In this document: in pieces, positions 28,876 to 38,287 of the stretch
Numbering within the stretch: the stretch's first letter is position 1
Layout of the letters: each line of letters opens with the position of its first letter
NCBI RefSeq assembly: GCF_003430825.1
Contig: NZ_CP024047.1
Location: 1,302,001 to 1,366,000, forward strand
Length of the DNA: 64,000 nt
Origin: Natrarchaeobaculum sulfurireducens
Lineage (GTDB): Archaea > Halobacteriota > Halobacteria > Halobacteriales > Natrialbaceae
Reading direction: 5' to 3'
Made by a program: the position numbers and the translations under genes
Notes under the pieces: generated by a model
Told to the model about the DNA's origin: nothing
The model's input: the letters and a program-made list of their open reading frames with translations, nothing else
Database searches by the model: none

Positions 28876-31230
28876 TTACTGGCGGCCGAACAACCGCTCG
28901 CGAAGCGACCGCGAGGCCGGACGCTCAGCCAATACGACCGAACAGTCGACGTCGTTGACGACGTCGTAGGCGAGCGAGCCGCGGAGAAGCCGCGAGAGTA
29001 ATCCGCGTTCCGTTGCGCCGATGATCAACAGTGAGTGATCCCGAGCAGCGGCGGCGATGGCCGTCTCGACGTCGCCGGAGGCATCGATGCGGATCGCCGC
29101 GTCCTCGAGGTCGCGTTCGGCGGCCCACTCCTCGAGGAACGCCTGGCCGTCTGCACGGTCGGCTTCGTCGTCGACGACGTGCAAGAGTGTGATCTCGGAG
29201 CCGGCCTGCTCGCGCAGGCTGCAGGCGATCTCGGCGCTCAGATCGGAGTCCGGGCCACCGGCTGTTGGGACCAGCACGCGGCCGGTCTCGAGGTCGCGCT
29301 CTTTGAGCACGAGGAAGTCACACGGCAGGTCGTGAGTGAGCTCGTCGATCGGCCGTTCGGCACGTCCGGCCGACCACGGTCGACCGCCGCCCCAGCCCAT
29401 GACGACCGTGTCGGCGTTCTCACGACGGGCGACGTCGAACACTTCCTCGAACGAGCGGTGCGAGACGACAGTGCGAACGTCGACGGGGACGTCGAACGTC
29501 TCCACGCGTTCACGAACCTGAGCCATTAGCCGCTGGGACTCCTTGTCGATCCGTCGGACGTGTTCGGAGCCCTCTTCGAGCGGCGTCTGGTCCGGCACCT
29601 CGACGACGTGGACGGCCTGGACGCGGCCGTCGTTCGCTTTCGCAACCGTACTCGCGAGCGACAGCAACTGGGCTTCGGTTCGCGGGTTCGAGACGGGGAC
29701 GACGACCGTGTGTTCTTCACTGCCGGAAGGACGGACGGCGTCGGCTGCGGTGACCGCCGCGTCGGGCATTTCGGCGGAACGATCCAGGATATACGTCCCG
29801 AGAATCCCCTCGAGCTGGGTCTTGTCTCGCGCGTAGACGAAGTACCAGACGACGGCGAAGAGAACGAACACTGCGCTGATCGCGACCGCAAGCGGGTCCA
29901 TAAAGTAGATCAGGGCCAGTGAGAGGACGAACCCGGCAATCGGCAGGTACGGATAGAACGGCACCTCGAAGTCGGGGTCGTACTCCGGTGGGTTCGTCTC
30001 CCGGAAGACGATCAACGAGGCGTTGATCAGGGCGTAGACGACGAGGTGGAGGACGCTCGCCGCACTCGAGAGGATCTCGACGGTCTCACCGAGGCCGATA
30101 ATGAAGACGATAATGAGGAAGCCGGTGACGGCGATCGATCGGTACGGCGTCGCAAACCGGGGATGAATCTCGTTGAGCGAGTCGGTGACGATCTTGTCCC
30201 GGCCCATCGCGAAGTTGATCCGGGCCGACGCGAGGATCGACGCGTTCGCAGAGGACGCAGTCGCCAGAAGTGCCGCGATGGTAATCGAAGTAACACCCGC
30301 GCCGAGAACCGAAATCTCGATGCCAGCAACGGTAAACGCGTAGTCGAAGACGATCTCGGCGGCGTGAGTCATCGGCGCGTTCTCGACTTCCTCGAGGAAG
30401 AAGTCCTCGTGGGGGATCAGCCCCATCAGGATACCGACGAGAATGGTGTAGATGGCCATCACGATCCCGACGCTACCGATAATGGCGATCGGGAGGTTCC
30501 GGCCGGGATTTTTGAGCTCTTCGCCGACGGTCGCGATCTTCGCGTAACCGAGATAGGAGACGAACACGAGCGCTGCCCCGGGGAGGATGGCAGCGGTTCC
30601 TTCGGGAACGTAGCTGCCGTCGGCGGCGACGGTCTCCCAGTCGAACGAGAAGAAGCCAACGATGGCGAAGATCGTCAACAGCCCGAGTAGGATGGTAACG
30701 ATCGCCGTCTGGATGCCGCCGGTCTCTTTCGCGCCGATGTAGTTGACACCGACGAAGACGACGCCGGCGAGCACCGCGCCGATCTGGATCTCGCTCAAGA
30801 CGATCGGCCCGAGTGCGATCGTCGGGAGCAACGCGACCTCTCCGATGGCGGGGATCGAGACGACGACGCCGTCGAGTAAGTCCGCGAGGTAGCCACCGAA
30901 GCCAATGCTGTAGAACGCGCTCGCGAACGCGAGACCGATCCAGTCGCCCATCCCCGAGATGGAGCCGAACAGCGGTCCCAACGCCCGGTTGATGTAGTAG
31001 TACGCGCCGCCAGCTTTCGGCATCGCGGTGCCGAGTTCGCTCACCGAAAACGCGTTGATCATGGCGATCATCCCGCCGATCACGAACGAGATGACGACCG
31101 CCGGACCTGCCTGCTGGGCGGCGATACCGGGCAGGACGAAAATGCCCGCCCCGATCATGGTGCCGATCCCGATCGCAAGCGCCGAGATCAGCCCGAGATC
31201 TTTCGCGAGTTCTTCGTCTGTTCCTGTCAT
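28876..31230 (-). CDS. APC-family amino acid permease with C-terminal Usp domains
   Basis: 784-residue transporter. The N-terminal ~460 residues carry about 12 membrane helices in the APC fold; the GIGTMIGAGIFVLPG motif is in helix 1, the unwound helix used for substrate binding. The soluble C-terminal half contains two universal-stress-like domains (TVVVPVSNPRTEAQLLSLA; VLVPTAGGPDSDLSAEIA) with a GATERGLLSRLLRGS nucleotide-loop motif near the end. Amino-acid import with Usp-mediated control is the likely role; the substrate is unknown. Monocistronic, starting at 31230 (MTGTDEELAKDLGL). Confidence 0.9.
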   Translation of the reverse strand: MTGTDEELAKDLGLISALAIGIGTMIGAGIFVLPGIAAQQAGPAVVISFVIGGMIAMINAFSVSELGTAMPKAGGAYYYINRALGPLFGSISGMGDWIGLAFASAFYSIGFGGYLADLLDGVVVSIPAIGEVALLPTIALGPIVLSEIQIGAVLAGVVFVGVNYIGAKETGGIQTAIVTILLGLLTIFAIVGFFSFDWETVAADGSYVPEGTAAILPGAALVFVSYLGYAKIATVGEELKNPGRNLPIAIIGSVGIVMAIYTILVGILMGLIPHEDFFLEEVENAPMTHAAEIVFDYAFTVAGIEISVLGAGVTSITIAALLATASSANASILASARINFAMGRDKIVTDSLNEIHPRFATPYRSIAVTGFLIIVFIIGLGETVEILSSAASVLHLVVYALINASLIVFRETNPPEYDPDFEVPFYPYLPIAGFVLSLALIYFMDPLAVAISAVFVLFAVVWYFVYARDKTQLEGILGTYILDRSAEMPDAAVTAADAVRPSGSEEHTVVVPVSNPRTEAQLLSLASTVAKANDGRVQAVHVVEVPDQTPLEEGSEHVRRIDKESQRLMAQVRERVETFDVPVDVRTVVSHRSFEEVFDVARRENADTVVMGWGGGRPWSAGRAERPIDELTHDLPCDFLVLKERDLETGRVLVPTAGGPDSDLSAEIACSLREQAGSEITLLHVVDDEADRADGQAFLEEWAAERDLEDAAIRIDASGDVETAIAAAARDHSLLIIGATERGLLSRLLRGSLAYDVVNDVDCSVVLAERPASRSLRERLFGRQ

Positions 31231-31429
31231 CGTCTCACCTGGTTTCGTGACTCGAGCCAGCGTCGTTTCCTAGTGTTCATCGTCCGTTCGGGTTAGTGGG
31301 TCCAGTTTGGTTCCCGCCGGCAACAGCGCCGGCGATGGGCCGTCGAGACTGACGGCTATTCGTTCACAGTACATCGAGTCGGTAGCCACCCCTTAACTGG
31401 TTCGTTTGTCGTCAGCGTCCGTCGAACGT

Positions 31430-31775
31430 TACCCCGAGATCCGTTCACACAGAGACAGCATCGGTGGTAAGACGAAAATCGCCATCAGATACGAGAAGCC
31501 CGCACGGATCACCATCAGGAACCTGAACTGTCCAACAGTGGTGTAATCGTCAGGACGAGCGAGCGCGCACCACCCAGCATCGTCAGCACCGAGCCGGTGA
31601 GCGCGCCGCCAGTTCCCCAGAACGTGATCAGTAACAACTCGAAACCGTCGATACAGTCGTTGTGCTCGTCGATGAAGCGGTGGATGACGTGGACGGAATA
31701 CAACAACGCCAACTCCGATCGTGATCGACAGCACGGCCTCTGTCAGGGTATCCAGGGCGACGCTCGCCCCTCGAG
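31430..31775 (-). pseudogene. C-terminal fragment of an MMPL/RND-family transporter, frameshifted
   Basis: On the minus strand one frame reads ALDTLTEAVLSITIGVGV. A second frame continues YSVHVIHRFIDEHNDCIDGFELLLITFWGTGGALTGSVLTMLGGA, and the first frame returns with FLMVIRAGFSYLMAIFVLPPMLSL. Joined, these are the last helices of a haloarchaeal MMPL/HAE3-type RND exporter. Two frameshifts and the missing N-terminal ~700 residues show it is dead. It lies downstream of the permease gene start and before the DUF63 gene's 3' end. Confidence 0.78.
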
Positions 31776-31881
31776 GGCGTGGTAGATACGTAGCAGAAAG
31801 ACCGCGGTACTAGACGATCGCGAGCGCGAGGCGCTCGAGCGAGCGCGTAAACGTTACAAAGAATTCGCATCGAAACGACGG

Positions 31882-33015
31882 TCAGACGCCGAACGTTGCC
31901 CGAAGCATGTCGCGGGTGCCCGGTCCGAGACCGACGGCGACGACGGTAATCATCAGCAAGATCGCATAGCGCGGACTCTCCTCGAACACCGTCTCGTCGA
32001 AGATCCAGATGACGACGACTGCTGCTGCGAGTTTGACGAAAAGGAACGGCCACGCTGCACCGGTGACGGCGGCGATGTCGGCCGGGAGGATCGATCCGGT
32101 AACGTTGACGATCGCCTCGTTGACCGGGTGTTTCGGGACCAGGTTCTGCTCGTGTCCGAACGCGACGGCCCAGTCGAGGCCGATAACGTTCGCAACACCG
32201 TCGACGGCGTGTGCCCAGATGACCACGAGACCCATGTACCGGGTGCCGCGGTTGATGTCGGGTGCGAACCGCTCGATGGCGACCCAGGTAAGCCACGTGG
32301 CGACCGTCGCCCCGACGAGTGTCGTGATCAGGAGCCACGGGTAAATCGTCGCGTACGGTTCGAACGCAGCGACCCAGCCGAGATAGCCGACCGTTCCCGC
32401 GAGCAGGATAGTCCCGACTCCAGCCAGCGGATACTCATACTTCGAGACGAGACCCCGTCGGTCGAGCCAGACCGAGCCAACGAGCGCGATCAACGCGATG
32501 AAAAAGACAGTGAAGTAGATCAGTGGGCTAATGAGAAAGCCGGACCACGGGAGTTCGATGGCGAGTTCCCCCGTCTCGCGGTAGGCCGCGACGTTCGCGT
32601 CCTCGACGGTACGGAGTGCACCGCCAAACAGCATGAACGGGAACAACGCGTAAAACGCCGAACGGAACCGTTCGATATCGAGCCACTGGAGAATAAAGAC
32701 GATCCCGATCAGTAAGAGGATGAGCGTCGGGATGTAGCCAGCGTACGAGACGAAGGTGTAACCCGGTGATGCGGTCGGCCCGGTATCTACACCCGCTTGT
32801 GCAGCCGCGTTACATTCCATCTCCGCACCGCCAGCCCAGTCAACACAGGTCCATCCGTGGGCGTCTGCGACGACGGGACCCCAGTAATACTGCCAGATGA
32901 AATCGACGTAAACCCGTGGGGACGCCAGGGCAGCCGCCGTGATCCCGACAGCAAGGACGAGCACGGTCACAGCCCAGACCCGCACCGGACCGTACCGCTC
33001 GACGTAATCGTACAT
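31882..33015 (-). CDS. DUF63 integral membrane protein
   Basis: 377-residue archaeal membrane protein of the DUF63 family, function unknown. About eight hydrophobic segments alternate with conserved-looking loops such as [43 protein letters not shown] and HPVNEAIVN. The HAVDG and RTVEDAN motifs with charged residues inside membrane regions suggest an enzyme or transporter, but none is proved. It begins [14 protein letters not shown] at 33015. It is the same strand as the phosphatase gene, about 105 bases downstream of it. Confidence 0.85.
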   Translation of the reverse strand: MYDYVERYGPVRVWAVTVLVLAVGITAAALASPRVYVDFIWQYYWGPVVADAHGWTCVDWAGGAEMECNAAAQAGVDTGPTASPGYTFVSYAGYIPTLILLLIGIVFILQWLDIERFRSAFYALFPFMLFGGALRTVEDANVAAYRETGELAIELPWSGFLISPLIYFTVFFIALIALVGSVWLDRRGLVSKYEYPLAGVGTILLAGTVGYLGWVAAFEPYATIYPWLLITTLVGATVATWLTWVAIERFAPDINRGTRYMGLVVIWAHAVDGVANVIGLDWAVAFGHEQNLVPKHPVNEAIVNVTGSILPADIAAVTGAAWPFLFVKLAAAVVVIWIFDETVFEESPRYAILLMITVVAVGLGPGTRDMLRATFGV

Positions 33016-33120
33016 ATCCGAATGCCATCGGTGCTGATGCTTACCGGTTCCGGTTTCTCACGTTTCAGGATACTGGCCTGCTCAGCCCCGAAACTAAGCG
33101 TTCAGACGGGACTGGACCTA

Positions 33121-33921
33121 TCAGTCGTCGATCGCCTGCGCTGCGGCGAGTAACTCGTCGTGGATCTCGCCGTTCGACGCGACGATCCCCTCGCTGTCGT
33201 GGCGCCATCGATTGCCCTCGAGGTCGGTGACCACGCCGCCAGCCTCACGGATCAACGCAACGCCTGCAACGCTGTCCCAGGGGTTCATCCGAAGGTCGGT
33301 GACGACACCCTCGAGCGCTCCCGATGCCACCATTCCGAGCTCGAGCTGGGCGGTGCCGAACCGGCGGATGTCGGCAAAGCGTGTGACCAGTTCGCGCGTC
33401 GTCGCGGTGTACTGATCGCGCTGGTCGTAGTCCCACCAAAAGGTCGGACAGACCGTGGCCGCCTCGGGATCATCACAGCTGCTGACCGAGATCGGCTGGT
33501 CGTTTCGATAGACGCCGTCCGGTCCGGATCGATACGTATCGGACAACGCCGGACAGACTGTCGCAGCAGCCACGGGTTCACCGTCGACGACAGCCGCCAC
33601 GGCGGTCCCGAACGTCCGGGTACCGACGACGAAGTTGTTCGTCCCGTCGATCGGGTCGACGATCCAGGCGGCACCTTCCGCGGGAACCCGCTTGAGCGCC
33701 CCTTCCTCTTCGCCGACGACTGGTTCGTCGGGATACGTCTCACCGATCAGGTCGATTACGGCCGCCTGGGCGTCCCGATCGGCCTGGGTCACGACGTCCG
33801 TCTTTCCGTCTTTCTGCTCGACCTCGAATGCCGTTCGAAACGCTTCATCCGCGATCGTTGCACCTGCCTCGGCCGCACGACGGGCGACGGTCGCACGTCG
33901 GTCGGGTTCGCGTTCGCTCAT
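33121..33921 (-). CDS. Inositol monophosphatase family protein
   Basis: 266-residue magnesium-dependent phosphatase. The metal-binding motifs are PVVGEEEGAL (Glu pair), WIVDPIDGTNNFV and, near the C-terminus, NPWDSVAGVALIREAGG. Archaeal members act on inositol monophosphate and sometimes fructose-1,6-bisphosphate; the sequence does not decide which. Soluble and acidic, starting MSEREPDRRATVARR at 33921. Repeat copy B lies in the divergent gap upstream. Confidence 0.87.
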   Translation of the reverse strand: MSEREPDRRATVARRAAEAGATIADEAFRTAFEVEQKDGKTDVVTQADRDAQAAVIDLIGETYPDEPVVGEEEGALKRVPAEGAAWIVDPIDGTNNFVVGTRTFGTAVAAVVDGEPVAAATVCPALSDTYRSGPDGVYRNDQPISVSSCDDPEAATVCPTFWWDYDQRDQYTATTRELVTRFADIRRFGTAQLELGMVASGALEGVVTDLRMNPWDSVAGVALIREAGGVVTDLEGNRWRHDSEGIVASNGEIHDELLAAAQAIDD

Positions 33922-34391
33922 TGGAGACTGTCGTCGGTCACTGTGAAAAGAAGTAGCGATTCGACCGTGGCTCCATTCTTATAGTAACAACCGCACCGAG
34001 TCACACACCGATCACCGATCCGTCTGGCGAGCAGGTGCGTACTGACGTCCGTGGTTAATATAACCATTATTAGTAGTCAGTGCCTCTCTATTTCCGGCTC
34101 TGAAACGCTAGCTCTGCCGGTATCTTTATACCTAAACGGCCAGCCATTTCGAACGTCAATCGAACCTCCTCCTATGTGCGTGAACATGTCGCCTCGAGGA
34201 CACGGCAAGATGGGTTTCGGACGGCTAGCTACTGGTACCGGCTGCCGGTCGAGCCATCCAGTCGACCCCCAAAGTCGGCCGGAAGCAAGGGGTCACCAAG
34301 GGATACAGACAGGAGGCTCACGTGAGCTGACGCCACTCGAGTGGACCCCAGTGGCTTCGCACACCTTCGGGCTCATCTCCGGGGGACCGAA
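33922..34391. other. Intergenic with repeat copy B
   Basis: 470 bases between the divergent phosphatase and kinase genes. It contains the reversed repeat copy at 33978-34064. A short frame at about 34051-34395 has no family resemblance or acidic bias and is not called. Confidence 0.45.
33978..34064 (-). repeat. 87-bp palindromic interspersed repeat, copy B (reverse orientation)
   Basis: The reverse complement matches copies A, C and D: TATAGTAACAACCGCACCGAGT corresponds to the right end of C (ACTCGGTGCAGGTGTTACTATA), and the other end reads GACGTCCGTGGTTAATATA. The central segment, put in the common orientation, is GCC-AGACGGATC-GGT, the same as copy C. Confidence 0.78.
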
Positions 34392-36086
34392 ATGAACGGC
34401 GAGAGCGGATCAGGCGACCACCGAACCCTCGACTCCGTCGATTCAGCTCGGAAACGGTCGTTTCACGTGCTGTACGTCGACGCAGATAACGACGTCAGAT
34501 GTCGAGTCAGGGACGAACTCACCCCGACGTATCCAGTGACGACCGCTGAGTCCCTCGCCGAGGCCGCGGACTCGACCGATCCACGCGTCGACTGCGTGGT
34601 GGTCGCCGGAACACTCGCTGCCAGCGACGGCCTACAGTTCCTCGAGCAGGTCCGTACCGTCTGGTCGGATCTACCGGTGATCCTCTTCGGCCACACGCCC
34701 GACGCTTGCGTACTGGAGGGGCTGCTCGAGGTGGACAACGCCACAGCCGTCTCGAGATCCGATACCGAGACGTCTCCTTCGAACCGAGCGCTCGAGCGGC
34801 TCCGATCACGGCTCGACGAGCAGTACGAACGGTCTATCTCGGATGTCAGGGCGACGGTCCTCGACATCGCCCGGCTGTTGATGTCTGCTGCCCCGGACGA
34901 GATCGATGTCGAGATCGAGTGGGCACTGAAACTCATCGGCCGACGGCTCGACGCAGACCGCTGTCTTGTCTTCGACTACCACGACGATATACTCGAGCCA
35001 ACTCACTGCTGGAGCGACGGCGAGCGTCGATCACTGGGACCTAGCAAGGTGGCCACCGACTCGTTTCCGGGATTCGAGTTGGCGATCCAGTCGTTCGACC
35101 CGGTCGCCGTCCCGCCGAAATCGGCGTCGTCACTCGAGGTAGACGTCCCCGACGAGTTCGTTGGCTCCGTTCTTCCAGGCGAGAACTGGTCGGATTCCGA
35201 CGCCGACGCCAGGGCCCACCCCTATCTTAGCGATCGTAACCTCGAGTCGCTGCTTGCGGTGCCCATCGTCGTCGAGTGGGAGCTCGTGGGTGTATTAGCG
35301 ATCGAACAGGAGACGAAACGATCCTGGCCGCGGTCGTTACAACAACAGCTGAAAACGCTTGGCGAACTCGTCGGCTATACGCTCGAGCGCGAGGAGCGCC
35401 GGCGCGAACTCGCCCGACAGAACGAGCGACTCGAGCAGTTTTCTGCGGTGGTCAGCCACGACCTCCGAAATCCGTTAAACGTCCTCACGGGATATGCAGA
35501 ACTCATCGCAGAAACCGGCGACACCGAGCACATCGACGAGGTGCTCGCGTCCGCCGAGCGGATGGAGACGATGATCGACGATCTCCTAGCACTCGCCCAA
35601 GACGGTGCCACCCTCGACGACCTCCAGCAGATCCAGCTCGAGGAACTCGTCACCACTGCCTGGGACGGCGTCGAAACCGGCGAGGCAACGCTCGAGACTC
35701 GACACCTCGATTCTCTCGAGTGCGATCCTGGGCGGCTCAGGCAGCTCTTCGAGAACCTGTTTCGAAACGCCATCGAGCACGGGTCGACACAGCGAGACAC
35801 CGCGGCAGTTAGCGAGACGGGATCCGAGGCACCGCCGGTGACCGTCCGCGTCGAAGGGATCGCCGACGGGTTCGCCGTCGAGGACGACGGTCCCGGGATC
35901 CCGCCCGAAAACCGTGACGCCGTCTTCCGCGAGGGATACACTGGCGGCAGCGGCACCGGGCTCGGTCTCTCGATCGTCGAAACCGTCGCCGAGGCACACG
36001 GTTGGTCGGTCTCTGTCGAATCCGGCGACCTCGGTGGTGCCCGGTTCACGTTCGCCACCGAAGAGAGTCCTCGAGAGTCGTCGTGA
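34392..36086 (+). CDS. Sensor histidine kinase with degenerate receiver, GAF, HisKA and HATPase domains
   Basis: 564 residues from ATG 34392. Domain order: a receiver-like domain (FHVLYVDADNDVRCRV... to about residue 125), a GAF domain (VEIEWALKLIGRRLDADRCLVF... to GVLAIEQETKRSW) and a HisKA dimerisation helix with the phosphorylatable His in AVVSHDLRNPLN. The ATPase domain follows, with N box ENLFRNAIEHG, DDGPGIP and GSGTGLGLSIV. In the receiver the usual phospho-Asp position is replaced (DCVVVAGTLAASDG where relatives read DCVVSDY), so it is a pseudo-receiver. No membrane segment, so a cytoplasmic sensor. The partner regulator is not in this window. Confidence 0.88.
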   Translation: MNGESGSGDHRTLDSVDSARKRSFHVLYVDADNDVRCRVRDELTPTYPVTTAESLAEAADSTDPRVDCVVVAGTLAASDGLQFLEQVRTVWSDLPVILFGHTPDACVLEGLLEVDNATAVSRSDTETSPSNRALERLRSRLDEQYERSISDVRATVLDIARLLMSAAPDEIDVEIEWALKLIGRRLDADRCLVFDYHDDILEPTHCWSDGERRSLGPSKVATDSFPGFELAIQSFDPVAVPPKSASSLEVDVPDEFVGSVLPGENWSDSDADARAHPYLSDRNLESLLAVPIVVEWELVGVLAIEQETKRSWPRSLQQQLKTLGELVGYTLEREERRRELARQNERLEQFSAVVSHDLRNPLNVLTGYAELIAETGDTEHIDEVLASAERMETMIDDLLALAQDGATLDDLQQIQLEELVTTAWDGVETGEATLETRHLDSLECDPGRLRQLFENLFRNAIEHGSTQRDTAAVSETGSEAPPVTVRVEGIADGFAVEDDGPGIPPENRDAVFREGYTGGSGTGLGLSIVETVAEAHGWSVSVESGDLGGARFTFATEESPRESS

Positions 36087-36226
36087 CGAGCGGTATCTGA
36101 ACCTACTCCTCGAATGTATGGACGGCCGTTTGGCTGTCGGTCTGACAGGCTTCAAAAGCTTTGCGAGGGAAGATCCCGCGTAGGACCTTCTGCATCTCGT
36201 TTGGCGCGGTTTGCGCCTCACTGCGA

Positions 36227-36309
36227 TGCGAGGGGAGGGAATCGAACCCACGAACGTCTACACGAGCGGATCTTGAGTCCGCCGCCGTTGGCCGCTTGGC
36301 TACCCTCGC
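36227..36309 (-). tRNA. tRNA-Leu(CAA)
   Basis: On the minus strand the acceptor GCGAGGG pairs with CCCTCGC and the discriminator is A. The D arm contains TAGCCAAGCGGCC. The anticodon stem CGGA/TCCG encloses CTCAAGA with anticodon CAA, and a class II variable arm (CTCGTGTAGACG) follows. The T loop is GGTTCGATTCC. 83 bases, no intron seen. Confidence 0.92.
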
Positions 36310-36792
36310 ACGCATTTGGTCGTAGGCGACTGGTGTTTGAATAGTCTGCGATTTTCCGGTATCAGGTCAGGACCTCGAGACACCCCACAGTTTGATTGGA
36401 CGCTATTGCCAGCACGGACGGCCGACTGATGCCAGTCTGAGAACGGTTCCAAGATTGTCTATTCGTCTCGCAAATCCGTACACCGGTGCGTGCATCTGAA
36501 CGATACTGTCGCTCAGCCAACCGATCGTGGAATGGCGTCTCACACAACGTTTATTGATAGTGCTGGCGTGCAGTAAGGTATGCACGCTGTGAGTTCCAGC
36601 GCGTCCCGAATCGGTGGCCAGACGAGTGTTATCGCTGCCTCCACCTTTAATTTCGGGAAATTCACACGCAAACTCACAGCACGAGGCCCTAATCGGACGA
36701 ATGGCTGGGACGCCCACGGCTCTCCCCAGTCGGTACGAGATCGTCCACCCTATTCCCCACCGGCCTCGGGTCACGGCCATCGTCGGTAAGCG
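36310..36792. other. Intergenic, no gene recognised
   Basis: About 480 bases between tRNA-Leu and the DUF5794 gene. An AT-richer patch near 36545-36580 (acaacgtttattgatag) looks promoter-like, perhaps for the tRNA or the DUF5794 gene. Frames here lack acidic bias and are not called. Confidence 0.4.
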
Positions 36793-37743
36793 ATGAGCAC
36801 GTCTCAACACCCGGTTGCCCTCCGCCTCGAGCGATTTGTAGGTGGTGATGCGCGACTGCTTGCGCTGGTGATGATGCTACCGCTGATCGACGGCGTCTTC
36901 CCGGCGTTGATCCTTGCCGGCGCGCTCGATGATCCACTGGGGGCCGTACAGATCGGGCTCCTGATCTTCGGCGGCAGCGCAACGGTCGCGGTAATCCTCG
37001 CGGAAATGACGGGCACGCCGCGGGAGCAAGCTACGATCGTGTTGCTCGTCGGGATTCCGTTAATACTGCTGGCGGCCGTCCAGGCGGCACTCGCCCCGGC
37101 GATTGGCAGCGTCCTCGACATCGCCATCTTCGAGCGGTTCGCCGCGCTGGTAATCGCCGCCATCGCAGCCAAGACCGCCAGTGCCACCATCGGCGAGTAT
37201 CTTCCGAGCCCCGCAGTAATCATCAGCCTTGGACTCGTCGCCAGCATCGATCCAAACGGGGCGGCGTTCATGGTGATGGACGATCCCGCACTCGTCGCCA
37301 ACGCCACCCTCGCTGCCGTCGTCGGCGTCGCGTTCGCCCTCGTCGTCGCGCTCGGAGGCCCGTATCTGCGCGAGTACATGGACATCGATCGCTTCCGCTT
37401 CGGTAGCGCTGTTGCGCTCGGACTCCTCCCACTGTCGTTGCTCGGGATGGCCTTCGGGCAGGCTCCGCTGGCCGCACTCGTCGTCGCCGCCATCTTCGCG
37501 ATCGACGTCCCCGTCGGCTTCGACCGAGACTCGAGCGAGGAAGACGACGACCCTGACGAGTCGAGTCTCGGCGTCCGCGAGCTGGGGCCGATCATCGACA
37601 GCTCCGAGCGCGACTCCGAGACGATCTTCGGTGGCTGGGTCGCCTCGAGACCCGAAACTGATGACGAGTCCGACTCCGCCGACGGCTCGTCGACTCGAGG
37701 TCACGATTCGACCGAAACCGATGGCCGCGCCCCCTGGCTGTAA
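36793..37743 (+). CDS. DUF5794 membrane protein
   Basis: 316-residue haloarchaeal membrane protein of unknown function. The first ~245 residues hold about seven hydrophobic helices (LLALVMMLPLIDGVFPALIL and onward, with conserved-looking GGSATVAVILAEM and DPNGAAFMVM). A cytoplasmic acidic tail then ends DSTETDGRAPWL. The start MSTSQHPVALRLERF is the first ATG. It lies immediately upstream of tRNA-Trp and is therefore the last chromosomal gene before the integrated element. Confidence 0.75.
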   Translation: MSTSQHPVALRLERFVGGDARLLALVMMLPLIDGVFPALILAGALDDPLGAVQIGLLIFGGSATVAVILAEMTGTPREQATIVLLVGIPLILLAAVQAALAPAIGSVLDIAIFERFAALVIAAIAAKTASATIGEYLPSPAVIISLGLVASIDPNGAAFMVMDDPALVANATLAAVVGVAFALVVALGGPYLREYMDIDRFRFGSAVALGLLPLSLLGMAFGQAPLAALVVAAIFAIDVPVGFDRDSSEEDDDPDESSLGVRELGPIIDSSERDSETIFGGWVASRPETDDESDSADGSSTRGHDSTETDGRAPWL

Positions 37744-37789
37744 CCCGAATCGAAACCGCTTTAGGGCACATCCACTAACGAAGACTCGA

Positions 37790-37964
37790 GGGGTCGTGGC
37801 CAAGCCAGGGATGGCGACTGACTCCAGAGGTCCCGCGCCCGGGACGACACTCCAGACTGATATACTGATCGGACACCTGATCAGTGTCCGTGTGATGACC
37901 CTCTGGAGTTCCGAGGCGCACCGGAGATATCAGTCGATCGGGGGTTCAAATCCCTCCGACCCCA
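37790..37964 (+). tRNA. tRNA-Trp(CCA) with intron
   Basis: Acceptor GGGGTCG pairs with CGACCCC, discriminator A. Anticodon stem ACTGA/TCAGT encloses CTCCAG + A with anticodon CCA. T arm is GGGGG-TTCAAAT-CCCTC. The anticodon loop is interrupted after G37 by about 101 bases, as in other haloarchaeal tRNA-Trp genes. The last 14 bases are the attachment site of the integrated element, which leaves the gene intact. Confidence 0.95.
37828..37928 (+). ncRNA. tRNA-Trp intron with box C/D guide-like motifs
   Basis: The intron contains a box C-like GTGATGA (37892-37898) and CTGA box D-like motifs at 37865 and 37877. Just after the box C comes CCCTCTGGAGT, complementary to the exon's anticodon-loop sequence ACTCCAGAG. 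In Haloferax the equivalent intron guides 2'-O-methylation of tRNA-Trp itself. The motif positions here fit that role, and fibrillarin and NOP5 are encoded at 27.2-28.7 kb. Exact splice sites are inferred from the bulge-helix-bulge pairing. Confidence 0.8.
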
Positions 37965-37965
37965 T
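37951..37965 (+). repeat. attL: 15-bp direct repeat in the tRNA-Trp 3' end
   Basis: TCCCTCCGACCCCAT forms the tRNA T-stem/acceptor 3' half plus one base. The identical 15 bases occur at 59207-59221, just after an integrase gene, so these are the two crossover repeats of an integrated element. Confidence 0.88.
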
Positions 37966-38056
37966 CTGAAATAAAAGGGACGGAGACGCATTTATTCCGT
38001 TCCCGACACGTTTTCACATCCGATAGCCGACAGTCCTCGAGCCAGGGGTGGTTCGC

Positions 38057-38287
38057 GTGAGTTCCACGCCCTGGAGGCCGGTCGATCAATCGACCTGTCT
38101 TCATTGTGGAGGCCACGTTACGAACCAGTTCGCTCGCGTCTTCGGTGACGATCGTGACCGTGCCCATCGCTGCGGAGAGTGTGACACCTACGCCCGTCTG
38201 AGCCGGGGCTCTGCTGCCGGACTCGAGGTCCCAATTCCGGACCCGGAGACGTCCGAGGGTCGCCACGGAGGTGAGGCCGATGCGTGA
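38057..38287 (+). CDS. Small zinc-ribbon protein (halovirus/DUF7563 type)
   Basis: 76 residues from GTG 38057 (an in-frame GTG 9 bases earlier is possible). The sequence WRPVDQSTCLHCGGHVTNQF, later HRCGECDTYARLSRG, has two CxxC pairs spaced as a zinc ribbon. It is a common first gene of haloviral and integrative-element operons; its function is unknown and it is probably nucleic-acid or protein binding. A decayed piece of a homologue survives at 5868-5890 next to tRNA-Pro. It overlaps the next gene by 8 bases. Confidence 0.7.
   Translation: MSSTPWRPVDQSTCLHCGGHVTNQFARVFGDDRDRAHRCGECDTYARLSRGSAAGLEVPIPDPETSEGRHGGEADA

Noticed and set aside
34051-34395. 114-residue plus frame between repeat B and the histidine kinase
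   Set aside because: Partly made of the repeat and overlaps the kinase start; no family or acidic bias.
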